DNA of 64,000 nucleotides, from the NCBI RefSeq assembly GCF_002113025.1, contig NZ_NEJH01000009.1, forward strand, positions 1 through 64,000, read 5' to 3'. This stretch comes from Pseudomonas sp. B28(2017) (GTDB taxonomy: Bacteria; Pseudomonadota; Gammaproteobacteria; Pseudomonadales; Pseudomonadaceae). The translations under genes were made by a program, and so were the position numbers. The notes below the pieces were generated by a model. It was not told the DNA's origin. It saw only the letters and a program-made list of their open reading frames with translations, and made no database searches. Positions 8,945-17,225 of the stretch are shown piece by piece (the stretch's first letter is position 1; each line of letters starts with the position of its first letter).

Positions 8945-9943
8945 ATGTCAGAACGAGTCTTGATCGATGGGTTCTCCCGGCGCGTGGACTATCTGCGGAT
9001 GTCGGTCACCGACCGCTGCGATTTCCGTTGCGTGTATTGCATGGCCGAGGACATGCAGTTTCTGCCACGCCAACGGGTGCTGACCCTGGAAGAGATTTAT
9101 CAACTGGCCGAAAGCTTCGTGACGCTGGGCACCCGCAAGATCCGCCTGACCGGAGGCGAGCCGCTGATCCGCCCAGGCGTGGTGCAGCTGTGCCAGAAGA
9201 TCGCCGCCCTGCCCGGCCTGCGTGAGCTGTGCATGACCACTAACGGCTCGCAGTTGGCCAGACTGGCCGAGCCGTTGTTCGAGGCCGGGGTCAAGCGCCT
9301 CAACATCAGCCTCGACTGCCTGGACCCGCAACGTTTTCGCGAACTGACCCGCACCGGTGATCTGGCGCAGGTCATCAAGGGCATCGACGCGGCCAACCAG
9401 GCCGGATTCCGTAACACCAAGCTCAATTGTGTGGTAATGAAAGGCCGCAACGACCACGAGATCAACGATCTGGTGAGCTTCGCCATCGACCGCAACCTCG
9501 ACATCTCCTTCATCGAGGAAATGCCGTTGGGCACCATCGACGAGCACAGCCGCGCGGAATCGTTTTTCGCAAGCAGCCAGGTCCGCGAGCGCATCGCCGA
9601 ACGCTACACTTTGATTGATTCCGCCGAGTCGACCCAGGGGCCGTCGCGCTACTGGCGCCTGGCCGAGGCACCACAGATTCGCCTGGGGTTCATCTCACCC
9701 CACAGCCACAACTTTTGCGGCACCTGCAATCGGGTGCGGCTGACCGTGGAAGGACGTCTGCTGCTGTGCCTGGGCAATGAGCACTCGGTGGATCTCAAGG
9801 CTGTGCTGCGCAGCCACCCCGGACAGCCAGAGCGCCTGGAAAAAGCCATTATCGAGGCGATGAAACTCAAGCCTTATCGACACAACTTCGAAGTGAACGA
9901 CGATGTACAGGTCATTCGCTTCATGAACATGACGGGCGGCTGA
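8945..9943 (+). CDS. moaA: GTP 3',8-cyclase MoaA (molybdenum cofactor step 1)
   Basis: 332 aa radical-SAM enzyme that converts GTP to 3',8-cyclo-GTP, later turned into cPMP by MoaC. The SAM cluster motif CDFRCVYC has Cys25, Cys29 and Cys32; the SAM-binding TGGEPL follows; the C-terminal cluster is in FCGTCNRVRLT plus a later Cys (LLLCLGNE); and the protein ends in Gly-Gly, needed for catalysis in known MoaA. The ATG at 8945 fits the family N-terminus (MSERVLIDGFSRRVDYLR) better than upstream starts. The bestrophin gene follows after 5 bp. Confidence 0.95.
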   Translation: MSERVLIDGFSRRVDYLRMSVTDRCDFRCVYCMAEDMQFLPRQRVLTLEEIYQLAESFVTLGTRKIRLTGGEPLIRPGVVQLCQKIAALPGLRELCMTTNGSQLARLAEPLFEAGVKRLNISLDCLDPQRFRELTRTGDLAQVIKGIDAANQAGFRNTKLNCVVMKGRNDHEINDLVSFAIDRNLDISFIEEMPLGTIDEHSRAESFFASSQVRERIAERYTLIDSAESTQGPSRYWRLAEAPQIRLGFISPHSHNFCGTCNRVRLTVEGRLLLCLGNEHSVDLKAVLRSHPGQPERLEKAIIEAMKLKPYRHNFEVNDDVQVIRFMNMTGG

Positions 9944-9948
9944 ACCCC

Positions 9949-10848
9949 ATGATCGTGAGACCCAAACCCAACCTGATCGGCGTCCTGACGTCCCTCAAGG
10001 GTTCGATCGCCAAGCGCATTGCCTGGCGCAGCCTGATGGTGACGCTGCTCGCCTCGGCCATCGTGCTCATTGAAACCCTGCATCCCAGTTACTTTTCCAA
10101 GGTCAGTGCTACCCCCTTCACGCTGCTGGGGTTGTCGTTGTCGATCTTCATGAGCTTTCGCAACAACGCCTGCTATGACCGCTGGTATGAAGCGCGCAAG
10201 GCGTGGGGCGAGGTGATCGTGGAAGTGCGCTCGATGATTCGTGAAACCCTGGTCATCAAGGACACGAATGAACGACACACCCTCCTCAGCAACCTGTGCG
10301 GCTTTGCCCATGCCCTCAATGCGCGGCTTCGCCGGGAAAACGAACTGGCCGCCAGTGGCGACTGGCTGCACCCGATGCCCACGGGCGACACCACGGACAT
10401 CAGCGGGCAGATACTGATGCAGGTTGGCCAGCAGTGTTCGACACTCAACGAGTCCGGGGCGATCAACGACTGGCGCTACACGCTCATGGCCAACCACCTG
10501 GCCAGCCTGACCCACGCCCAGGCGGTCTGTGAACGGATCAAGAACACCCCGCTACCGTTCCCCTACACCCTGTTGCTGCACCGCACCATCTACCTGTTCT
10601 GCATCCTCCTGCCGTTTGCCATGGCCGAACCCCTGGGCTGGCTGACCCCGATTTTCACCGCGATTGTCAGCTACACCTTTTTCGGCCTGGACGCGATTGC
10701 CGATGAACTGGAAGACCCCTTCGGCCGCGACGAAAATGACCTGCCCACCGACGCCATCGTGCGCAACATCGAGCGTGATGTACTGGCAGCGCTGGGCGTG
10801 ACGGAACTGCCGCCACAATTGGAGCCGGTGGATTTTGTGTTGAACTGA
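9949..10848 (+). CDS. Bestrophin-like anion channel (UPF0187/YneE family)
   Basis: 299 aa, four predicted membrane segments. Family marks include the N-terminal MIVRPKPN, SYFSKVSATPFTLLGLSLS, and SFRNNACYDRWYEARKAWG, a strongly conserved bestrophin stretch; the C-terminal part has IADELEDPFGRDENDLP. Bacterial bestrophins are homopentameric channels of the inner membrane; the one studied structurally (Klebsiella) passes cations, and others pass anions. The start is 5 bp after the moaA stop, so both share a transcript and the 30-bp box 2. A link to molybdate, formate or another anion is an inference. Confidence 0.88.
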   Translation: MIVRPKPNLIGVLTSLKGSIAKRIAWRSLMVTLLASAIVLIETLHPSYFSKVSATPFTLLGLSLSIFMSFRNNACYDRWYEARKAWGEVIVEVRSMIRETLVIKDTNERHTLLSNLCGFAHALNARLRRENELAASGDWLHPMPTGDTTDISGQILMQVGQQCSTLNESGAINDWRYTLMANHLASLTHAQAVCERIKNTPLPFPYTLLLHRTIYLFCILLPFAMAEPLGWLTPIFTAIVSYTFFGLDAIADELEDPFGRDENDLPTDAIVRNIERDVLAALGVTELPPQLEPVDFVLN

Positions 10849-10870
10849 CGCTCCGGATACACGCAAAACC

Positions 10871-10894
10871 TGTAGGAGCGAGCGGGTTCGCGAA
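10871..10894. repeat. Single REP unit
   Basis: TGTAGGAGCGAGCGGGTTCG then CGAA, a lone and slightly diverged REP between the convergent bestrophin and miaE genes. Confidence 0.6.
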
Positions 10895-10921
10895 GGCGTC
10901 AGCAAAAACAATACCGAATAA

Positions 10922-11539
10922 TCAGGCCGCAGCAGGCACGCCGCTGTGAAAGCGAAACTCCACGTCCGGCGACTCGATCAGTTCCTGCTCGGCAGCCCGC
11001 ACCTTGTCGATCACCTGGGCAATATCCCTGGCGTCGCCGTACTGGTATGCCAGTTTCAGGTAACCCTGGAAATGCCGGGCCTCGCTCTTGAGCAGACCGA
11101 AATAGAACTTGCCGAGTTCTTCGTCCAGATGCGGTACCAGCGCTTCGAAACGCTCGCAACTGCGGGCCTCGATGAATGCCCCCACCACCAATGTGTCCAC
11201 CAGTTTCACCGGCTCGTGGCTGCGTACCACCTTGCGCAGCCCCGACGCATAGCGCCCGGCGGACAGCTGGCGCAGCGCGATCTTGCGGCGTTTCATCAGG
11301 CGCATGACCTGTTCGTGGTGCACCAGCTCTTCCCGGGCCAGGCGCGACATCATGTTGATCAGGTCGACGTGGGAGTGATACTTGGCGATCAGGCTCAACG
11401 CGGTGCTCGCGGCCTTGAATTCGCAGTTCTTGTGGTCGATCAGCAGGGTTTCCTGATCGGCCAGCGCGGCTTGAACCCAGCCGTCGGGGGTGCGGCAGCC
11501 AAGGAACTCGTGAATTTCGGGAAGGATCATGGGGCTCAC
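10922..11539 (-). CDS. miaE: tRNA-(ms2io6A)-hydroxylase
   Basis: 205 aa. MiaE is a carboxylate-bridged non-haem di-iron monooxygenase that hydroxylates the isopentenyl group of ms2i6A37 in tRNA. Ferritin-like helices carry the iron ligands: NCEFKAAS, AREELVHHEQV (ExxH) and EARSCERFEAL, then SEARHFQGYLKLA. The start is a GTG at 11539 or the ATG three codons later (MILPEIHEFLG); the latter matches the family start equally well. It is divergent from the stress gene at 11693 and shares the ANR-box region with it. Confidence 0.9.
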   Translation of the reverse strand: MSPMILPEIHEFLGCRTPDGWVQAALADQETLLIDHKNCEFKAASTALSLIAKYHSHVDLINMMSRLAREELVHHEQVMRLMKRRKIALRQLSAGRYASGLRKVVRSHEPVKLVDTLVVGAFIEARSCERFEALVPHLDEELGKFYFGLLKSEARHFQGYLKLAYQYGDARDIAQVIDKVRAAEQELIESPDVEFRFHSGVPAAA

Positions 11540-11608
11540 GGAAAAATAGGTTCAAAACGAAGGGCGCCGATTATACCGGCCTGCCCGCAGACCACCAGTC
11601 GCCAACCG

Positions 11609-11622
11609 TTGATATGCATCAA
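11609..11622. promoter_or_regulatory. ANR/FNR box upstream of the universal stress gene
   Basis: TTGATATGCATCAA is a perfect match to the FNR/ANR consensus TTGAT-N4-ATCAA. Its centre (11615.5) lies about 33 bp before the centre of a TATAGT at 11646-11651, which would put transcription near 11657 and the box at about -41.5, the class II activation position. Oxygen-limited induction of the downstream gene is inferred. Confidence 0.75.
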
Positions 11623-11645
11623 GTCCCCGAATCGCAGGCAGCAAC

Positions 11646-11651
11646 TATAGT
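11646..11651 (+). promoter_or_regulatory. Predicted -10 element of the ANR-dependent promoter
   Basis: TATAGT, at the right distance from the ANR box and 41 bp before the start codon at 11693. No good -35 hexamer accompanies it, as expected for an activator-dependent promoter. Confidence 0.5.
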
Positions 11652-11692
11652 TGTGCAACGCCGTGCTTTTTTATTTTCAGGAGATCCCGATC

Positions 11693-12556
11693 ATGCAAGC
11701 CGTACGCAGCATTCTGGTGGTCATCGACCCCGAACACTCCGAAAGCCTGGCGCTCAAACGGGCCAAATTGATTGCAGGCGTGACCCAGGCGCATCTGCAT
11801 CTGCTGGTGTGCGACCCCAAGCATGATCACAATGGCATGTTGGGGGTGCTCAAGGCCGCTTTACTGGAGGACGGTTACAGCATCACCACTGAACAGGCCT
11901 GGAATCAGAGCCTGCATCAAACCATCGTCGATGTGCAGCAGGCGGAGGGCTGCGGTCTGGTGGTCAAGCAGCATTTCCCCGACAGCGCCTTGAAAAAGGC
12001 CTTGCTGACACCCGAGGACTGGAAATTGCTGCGCCAATGCCCATCCCCGGTACTGCTGGTAAAAACCGCCGGCTCATGGAAAGACAAAGTGATCCTGGCC
12101 GCTGTCGACGTCGGCAACACCGACCCCGAACACCGCCACCTGCACGACACCATCATTGATCATGGCTATGACATAGCAACCCTGGCCAAGGCCCACTTGC
12201 ACGTGATCAGCGCCCATCCGTCACCGATGCTGTCGTCGGCCGACCCGACGCTTCAACTCAGCGAAACCATCGAGGCGCGTTACCGCGAGCAATGCAAGTC
12301 GTTCCAGATTGAATTCGACATCGACGATGAGCACCTGCACATCGAGGAGGGCCCGGCGGATGTGCTGATTCCGTTCATGGTGCATAAGCTGCAGGCGGCG
12401 GTGACGGTGATCGGTACCGTGGCCCGCAGCGGTTTGTCCGGAACCTTGATCGGCAATACGGCAGAAGTGGTGCTGGATGCGGTCGAGAGCGATGTGCTGG
12501 TGCTCAAGCCGCAGGAAATCGAGGATCATCTGGAGGAGATTGCCGGCAAGCATTGA
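11693..12556 (+). CDS. Universal stress protein, tandem UspA domains
   Basis: 287 aa with two Usp domains of about 145 residues each. The second has the ATP-binding loop GTVARSGLSGTLIGNTAE; the first (MQAVRSILVVIDPEHSESLA) lacks a clear one. Tandem Usp proteins in Pseudomonas help survival under anaerobic energy stress and several are ANR-controlled, which fits the perfect ANR box upstream. The start follows CAGGAGA. Neighbours are miaE (divergent) and a REP pair downstream. Confidence 0.88.
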   Translation: MQAVRSILVVIDPEHSESLALKRAKLIAGVTQAHLHLLVCDPKHDHNGMLGVLKAALLEDGYSITTEQAWNQSLHQTIVDVQQAEGCGLVVKQHFPDSALKKALLTPEDWKLLRQCPSPVLLVKTAGSWKDKVILAAVDVGNTDPEHRHLHDTIIDHGYDIATLAKAHLHVISAHPSPMLSSADPTLQLSETIEARYREQCKSFQIEFDIDDEHLHIEEGPADVLIPFMVHKLQAAVTVIGTVARSGLSGTLIGNTAEVVLDAVESDVLVLKPQEIEDHLEEIAGKH

Positions 12557-12646
12557 GATCTGTGGCGTTTGGTAGATCGCCATCGCGGGCGAGTCCGCAC
12601 AGTGATTGTGGCCGGCCGCAAGATTGGCATTCACTGAAGATCAAAC

Positions 12647-12735
12647 TGTGGGAGCGAGCCTGCTCGCGAAGGCGGAGTGTCAGGCAATATCGCTGTTGGA
12701 TGGCCGGCCTCTTCGCGAGCAGGCTCGCTCCCACA
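12647..12735. repeat. REP pair
   Basis: TGTGGGAGCGAGCCTGCTCG on the left and CGAGCAGGCTCGCTCCCACA on the right, an inverted pair between the convergent usp and moeA genes. Confidence 0.9.
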
Positions 12736-12784
12736 GGTATTTTGGCCGGTCGCAGGATTGGCATTCACAGGTTGTCCGGTGTAT

Positions 12785-13990
12785 TCAGAACAGCTCGCGA
12801 AAGGGAATAAACCGCGCCGTGTCGCCCTCTGCCAAGGTGCAACCTTCCGGCACTTCCACCAACCCATCGGCCCAGGTTGCACTCAGCAACACGCCTGAGC
12901 TCTGGTTCGGATACAGCACCGCTTGACCGGCTTCGAGTTTTGCCCTGAGGTACTCGCGCCGACTCCCGGGTTTGGGCCAGGCAAAGCCGAGCCTGACCGG
13001 AAAGCTCAAGGGCTCCAGGTCTTCGACACCCTGAATCCGCAACAGGTAAACCCGGGCCAACAGGCCGAAAGTGACCAACGCCGATGTCGGATTACCCGGC
13101 AGGCCAATCACCGGCACGCGGCCGAAGCGGCCCACGGTCAATGGCTTTCCGGGTTTGATCGAGAGTTTCCACAGCAACGGCGTGCCGCACTCGCGCAGCA
13201 CCTGACCGAGGCAGTCGGCGTCACCGGCGGACACGCCGCCAGTGCTGAGCATCAGGTCAGCGGCCTGTTGCAGCTGTTCGAGCTTGAGCCGCGTCTGGCG
13301 TGGCTCATCGGGGAGAATGCCGGCATCGATGACCTCGCAACCCAACGCACTCAACCAATGATTCAACAATGTTCGGTTGCTGTTGTAAATGCTGCCAGGC
13401 TTGAGTGGCGTGCCCGGATCGACCAGTTCATCGCCGGTGGACAGCAACGCCACCCGTGGTCGCCGCACGACCTGCACATGGGTGCAGCCCTGCGCCGCAG
13501 CGACCGCCAGTTCGAACGGACCAAGGCGCTTGCCGGCCCGCAGCAACACATCGCCGACGCGGTTTTCCTGGCCTTGTGGGCGAATGTTGCTGCCGGCGCT
13601 CAGTGGCTGCGTGAAGCGGATGCGTCCGTCATCCAGTACCTCGGTGTTTTCCTGCATCTCCACGCAGTTGGCACCCGGCGGAACAGGCGCGCCGGTAAAG
13701 ATGCGCACGCAGGTTCCCAAAGCCAGGGCTTCGGGGGCATGCCCGGCAAACACCTGCTGCGACACGCTCAGTGGTTCCCCGTCCCAGCCGTCGACATTCA
13801 GGGCATACCCGTCCATGGCGCTGTTCGGCCACGGCGGCAGATCGAGGGTCGCCACCAGGTCATTGGCCAGCACCCGCTGCCTGGCGGCACTTAGCGGCAC
13901 CGCTTCGCTGTCTTCGATCCTGTGTGCCTCGGCCATTGTCAGTAGCCGGTCGATGGCTTGCTCTACCGACATCAGCGCTGCAGCGCTCAT
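12785..13990 (-). CDS. moeA: Molybdopterin molybdotransferase
   Basis: 401 aa. MoeA inserts molybdate into adenylylated molybdopterin. Seen: NSAMDGYALNV (domain I/III junction), TGAPVPPGAN, STGGVSAGDADC and LPGNPTSALVTFG of the MoCF-type domain, and the C-terminal domain IV (LRAKLEAGQAVLYPNQSSG). Its ATG at 13990 overlaps the moaB stop as ATGA, so translation is coupled. Both genes lie behind box 3 of the Mo-cofactor regulon. Confidence 0.94.
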   Translation of the reverse strand: MSAAALMSVEQAIDRLLTMAEAHRIEDSEAVPLSAARQRVLANDLVATLDLPPWPNSAMDGYALNVDGWDGEPLSVSQQVFAGHAPEALALGTCVRIFTGAPVPPGANCVEMQENTEVLDDGRIRFTQPLSAGSNIRPQGQENRVGDVLLRAGKRLGPFELAVAAAQGCTHVQVVRRPRVALLSTGDELVDPGTPLKPGSIYNSNRTLLNHWLSALGCEVIDAGILPDEPRQTRLKLEQLQQAADLMLSTGGVSAGDADCLGQVLRECGTPLLWKLSIKPGKPLTVGRFGRVPVIGLPGNPTSALVTFGLLARVYLLRIQGVEDLEPLSFPVRLGFAWPKPGSRREYLRAKLEAGQAVLYPNQSSGVLLSATWADGLVEVPEGCTLAEGDTARFIPFRELF

Positions 13991-14526
13991 CCCCGGGTCC
14001 CGCAGGTTTGCACAGGCTTGAGGTGCGGCACGAAATTGCACGGCCGGTGGCGAGCGTCGAGTTGCTCGGCGAGTATGCCTTCCCACGCGGTGCGGCAGGC
14101 GCCCGTGGATCCCGGCAGGCAGCAGACCAGCGTGCCATTGGCCAGCCCGGCCAGTGCCCGGCTCTGCACTGTGGAAGTACCAATGTCGAGGATCGAAATC
14201 GCCCGGAACAGCTCACCGAATCCATCGATCTGCTTGTCCAGCAAACAGGCCACCGCCTCGGGCGTACTGTCGCGGCCGGTGAACCCGGTACCGCCAGTGA
14301 TCAACACCACCTGAATGCCGTCGTCGGCAATCCAGTTCGCCACCTGCGCGCGGATCTTGTACAGGTCATCCTTGAGCAGGTTGCGCTCACTGAGGGTGTG
14401 GCCGGCTTCAAGCAAACGACTGACGAGTAACTGGCCGGAAGTGTCATTGGCATATTCACGGGTATCGCTGACCGTCAGCACGGCAATATTCAAAGGGATA
14501 AACAACGCATCCGGTTTGACACTCAT
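13987..14526 (-). CDS. moaB: Molybdenum cofactor biosynthesis protein MoaB
   Basis: 179 aa. MoaB/MogA-fold protein that binds and adenylylates molybdopterin. Motifs: AVLTVSDTREYANDTSG at the N-terminus and LITGGTGFTGRDSTPEAV, the MoCF loop with the conserved Asp. The gene ends in an ATGA overlap with moeA. The start is 63 bp downstream of box 3. MoaB and MogA are alike; the N-terminal start and length favour MoaB. Confidence 0.92.
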   Translation of the reverse strand: MSVKPDALFIPLNIAVLTVSDTREYANDTSGQLLVSRLLEAGHTLSERNLLKDDLYKIRAQVANWIADDGIQVVLITGGTGFTGRDSTPEAVACLLDKQIDGFGELFRAISILDIGTSTVQSRALAGLANGTLVCCLPGSTGACRTAWEGILAEQLDARHRPCNFVPHLKPVQTCGTRG

Positions 14527-14588
14527 GGGATTCTCCGACAGATATTAATTAAATAACTTCCGGAGACTAAAGCGCCCCAGCAAACGCT

Positions 14589-14618
14589 GTCTAATCACTC
14601 TAACCAACCAGACTATCG
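14589..14618 (-). promoter_or_regulatory. 30-bp box 3 (upstream of moaB-moeA)
   Basis: On the minus strand: CGAT, 16 bases, GTGATTAGAC, ending 62 bp before the moaB start. Same halves and gap as the other boxes; 53 bp separate it from the oppositely oriented box 4. Confidence 0.65.
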
Positions 14619-14670
14619 AGCCGCTCTATCAATATAAACACAGGAAAAGACCATCGACGATAGAGCCCAT

Positions 14671-14700
14671 CGATAACCCCTTAAATATCAGTGATTGGAC
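14671..14700 (+). promoter_or_regulatory. 30-bp box 4 (upstream of the LysR regulator gene)
   Basis: CGAT, 16 bases, GTGATTGGAC, pointing to the regulator gene 109 bp downstream. Its presence before the regulator's own gene suggests autoregulation, usual for LysR-type proteins. Confidence 0.65.
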
Positions 14701-14809
14701 GCACGCCAAAGACAGTGAGATCGTCCGCACCTCACGTTTGCGCCGCGCCTTGTGTCTTGCGTTCCTGAGTCAATACTTACCCTTCACTCCCCCGTCAGCA
14801 GGTGCCGTC

Positions 14810-15700
14810 ATGGACATCAAACAACTCAAGTTCCTGATCGCCCTGGAACAGACCCGCCATTTCGGCCAGGCCGCCGCGCGATGCCACATCACCCAGCCCA
14901 CCCTGTCCATGCGCCTGCGCAACCTCGAGGATGAACTGGACCTGGTGCTGGTCACCCGGGGTCAGCGCTTCGAGGGCTTTACCCAGGCCGGCGAGCGGGT
15001 ACTGGCGTGGGCCAGAACCCTGCTGGCCGCCCACGACGGGCTCTTCGCCGAGGCCGCCGCGTGCCGGGGCCAGCTCGTTGGCAATTTGCGCCTGGGCCTG
15101 GTGCCGCTGAGCAGCTTCAACCCCGTCACCTACATTCAGGGCCTGTCCCGCAGCTTTCCCGAGCTCAAGTACAGCCTGTCCTCCCTGAGTTCCGACCAGA
15201 TCATCGAGGGCCTGGGCAACAATCAGCTTGACCTGGGCGTGTGCTACCTCGATCACGTCAACCCGAGCTATTTCGAGTTTTTCGAGATTGGCGCAACCCG
15301 CGTCGGCCTGCTGTATGACACACGCCACTTCCATTTCGAGGGTGCGCAAATGAGCTGGGAGGATGCCGCCGAACTGCCGCTGGGGATGCTCAGCAACGGC
15401 ATGCACTATCGCAAATCCATCGACCTGAGTTTTCGCAGCCGTGGACTGGACCCGCAACCAATCCTGGAAAGCGATTCGACTTACCAGTTGCTGCAGGCGA
15501 TTCACGAAGGTTTCTGCTGCGCGATCATGCCGCTGGACAGCGGCCTGGAAGAACCCATCGAACACTTGTCGTTCATCGAATTGCCGGATGCCAGTGTGCT
15601 CGCCCCCCTGGGCCTGGTCATGCGCAAGACCGAACCGCGCTCGGCAATTGCCGAGAAGTGTTTCGCCGAAGCACGAACTTTATTCAACCGGACTTCCTGA
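14810..15700 (+). CDS. LysR-type transcriptional regulator (candidate controller of the Mo-cofactor island)
   Basis: 296 aa. N-terminal winged helix: MDIKQLKFLIALEQTRHFGQ, then AAARCHITQPTLSMRLRNLE as the recognition region; the rest is a periplasmic-binding-like effector domain. The family binds DNA as tetramers over two neighbouring sites and responds to a small co-inducer. It is divergent from moaB-moeA and upstream of fdhD-moaCDE, and box 4 precedes it. The effector is unknown; formate, molybdate or a cofactor intermediate are open guesses. The ATG at 14810 was chosen because the helix-turn-helix begins there. Confidence 0.88.
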   Translation: MDIKQLKFLIALEQTRHFGQAAARCHITQPTLSMRLRNLEDELDLVLVTRGQRFEGFTQAGERVLAWARTLLAAHDGLFAEAAACRGQLVGNLRLGLVPLSSFNPVTYIQGLSRSFPELKYSLSSLSSDQIIEGLGNNQLDLGVCYLDHVNPSYFEFFEIGATRVGLLYDTRHFHFEGAQMSWEDAAELPLGMLSNGMHYRKSIDLSFRSRGLDPQPILESDSTYQLLQAIHEGFCCAIMPLDSGLEEPIEHLSFIELPDASVLAPLGLVMRKTEPRSAIAEKCFAEARTLFNRTS

Positions 15701-15762
15701 TCAAGTTTCGGTTTTTATACAAGACCATAAAGGATATGTTTTGCCAACCTGATAGACATCAC

Positions 15763-15792
15763 CAATCGGCGCATCGGAACAAGCGATTGGAC
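15763..15792 (+). promoter_or_regulatory. 30-bp box 5 (upstream of fdhD-moaCDE)
   Basis: CAAT, 16 bases, GCGATTGGAC, ending 55 bp before the fdhD start. Here the left half differs by one base, but it creates a perfect inverted repeat: CCAATCG, 15 bases, CGATTGG. This suggests a dyad-binding protein. Confidence 0.65.
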
Positions 15793-15847
15793 GCGTTGAA
15801 AAGTTACCCGTAGCCTGAATTTAATTCAGCGCTTCGAGGTTCTTTTC

Positions 15848-16675
15848 ATGTTATGCCAAGTTGAACAAGCCGATATTCGAAGCGACACCAACGCCCCCGC
15901 ACCCAAGCCGCTGAGTGTAAACTTTCGCGAATACGACAACACCGCGTCAGTCTGTCAGGCGGCCCTGGCTTCAGAGATTGCTCTGGCAATCACCTACAAC
16001 GGTTTGAGTCAGGCCGTGATGATGGTGTCGCCGGGCAATCTCGAAGATTTCATCCGTGGCTTCAGCGTCAGCAACGACATAGTCGAAGACCAGAGCGAAA
16101 TCTACGACCTGCGCCTCACCCGATTCGACCAGGCCGTTCAAGCAGACGTGCAGATCTCCAGCCGCGCGTTCTGGGCACTGAAGAACCATCGTCGGCAAAT
16201 GGCGGGCACCAGTGGCTGCGGACTGTGCGGTGTGGAAGCGCTGGAGCAGGCCTTGCCGAAACTGCAGATCCTCGATCCGGTTCCCCTGCCGCCCGCCGAG
16301 CATTTCATCGACATTCGCGATCGCATCGAACAGGCACAACAGATGGCCCGCAGCAGCGGCGCGTTGCACGCGGCGCTGTACTTCGACCCCCAAGGCAACG
16401 CGCTGATCTGCCGCGAAGACATTGGCCGCCACAACGCGCTGGATAAATTGATCGGTGCCCTGCAACACGCCGGCATCGACAGCCGCAGCGGCTTCACCGT
16501 GGTCACCAGCCGTTGCAGCCTGGAGCTGATTCACAAAGCCGTCAGGGCCAGGCTGGGCACATTGGTCAGCCTGTCGGCGCCCACCGCCCTGACCGTGCAA
16601 TGGGCAATCAAACATCGCCTCAACCTGATTCACGTACCCCACCGAAACGCACCACGCATTTACAGCCCGGCATGA
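15848..16675 (+). CDS. fdhD: Sulfur carrier protein FdhD
   Basis: 275 aa. FdhD passes sulfur from IscS to the molybdenum cofactor, making formate-dehydrogenase-type enzymes active. The two catalytic Cys are in SGCGLCGVEAL (CxxC, near residue 124); the CREDIGRHNALDK motif and TSRCSLELIHKAV near the C-terminus are family marks. It supports the idea that the FdhF/YdeP enzyme at 6242 is its client. moaC follows 43 bp downstream. Confidence 0.94.
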   Translation: MLCQVEQADIRSDTNAPAPKPLSVNFREYDNTASVCQAALASEIALAITYNGLSQAVMMVSPGNLEDFIRGFSVSNDIVEDQSEIYDLRLTRFDQAVQADVQISSRAFWALKNHRRQMAGTSGCGLCGVEALEQALPKLQILDPVPLPPAEHFIDIRDRIEQAQQMARSSGALHAALYFDPQGNALICREDIGRHNALDKLIGALQHAGIDSRSGFTVVTSRCSLELIHKAVRARLGTLVSLSAPTALTVQWAIKHRLNLIHVPHRNAPRIYSPA

Positions 16676-16718
16676 TGCCTTCACCTGATCACCGCGCTGG
16701 CAAGCGCAGGAACCTCAC

Positions 16719-17225
16719 ATGACAGACCTTTCAGATGCATCGCCCAATGGCCTGACCCACCTCGACCGGCAGGGTCGCGCCAACATGGTCGATGTCAGCG
16801 AAAAAACCTCGACGCAGCGTGAAGCCCAGGCTCAGGCCTGGGTGCGGATGCGCCCGGAAACCTTGAAGTTGATTCAAAGCGACGGCCACCCCAAGGGCGA
16901 TGTGTTTGCCGTCGCGCGAATCGCCGGAATCATGGCGGCGAAGAAAACCCATGAGCTGATTCCGCTGTGCCACACCCTGCTGCTCAGTTCGATCCACGTC
17001 GAACTCAAGGCCTGCACACCGGACAGTGTGAAAATTGTCGGCACGTGCCGCGTAGAGGGCCAGACCGGGGTCGAGCTGGAAGCCCTGACCGCCGTCAGCG
17101 TGGCGGCGCTGACCCTCTACGACATGTGCAAAGCGGTGGACCGCGCCATGGTCATCGACGACATCCGCCTGCTGAGCAAACAAGGTGGCCGCTCCGGTCA
17201 TTTCAAGTTCGAGGACGTACAATGA
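16719..17225 (+). CDS. moaC: Cyclic pyranopterin monophosphate synthase
   Basis: 168 aa. MoaC turns 3',8-cyclo-GTP (from MoaA) into cPMP. RANMVDVSEK at the start and AAKKTHELIPLCHTL in the middle carry the catalytic Lys and His residues; MCKAVDRAMVI is the C-terminal active-site helix. The gene starts after AGGAACC and its stop overlaps the moaD start as ATGA. Confidence 0.95.
   Translation: MTDLSDASPNGLTHLDRQGRANMVDVSEKTSTQREAQAQAWVRMRPETLKLIQSDGHPKGDVFAVARIAGIMAAKKTHELIPLCHTLLLSSIHVELKACTPDSVKIVGTCRVEGQTGVELEALTAVSVAALTLYDMCKAVDRAMVIDDIRLLSKQGGRSGHFKFEDVQ

Noticed and set aside
8659..15792. The 30-bp element as a sigma-factor promoter
   Set aside because: It does not resemble sigma-54 or known ECF -35/-10 pairs, and its distance to start codons varies from 55 to 131 bp. 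An operator fits better, though an unusual promoter is not excluded.
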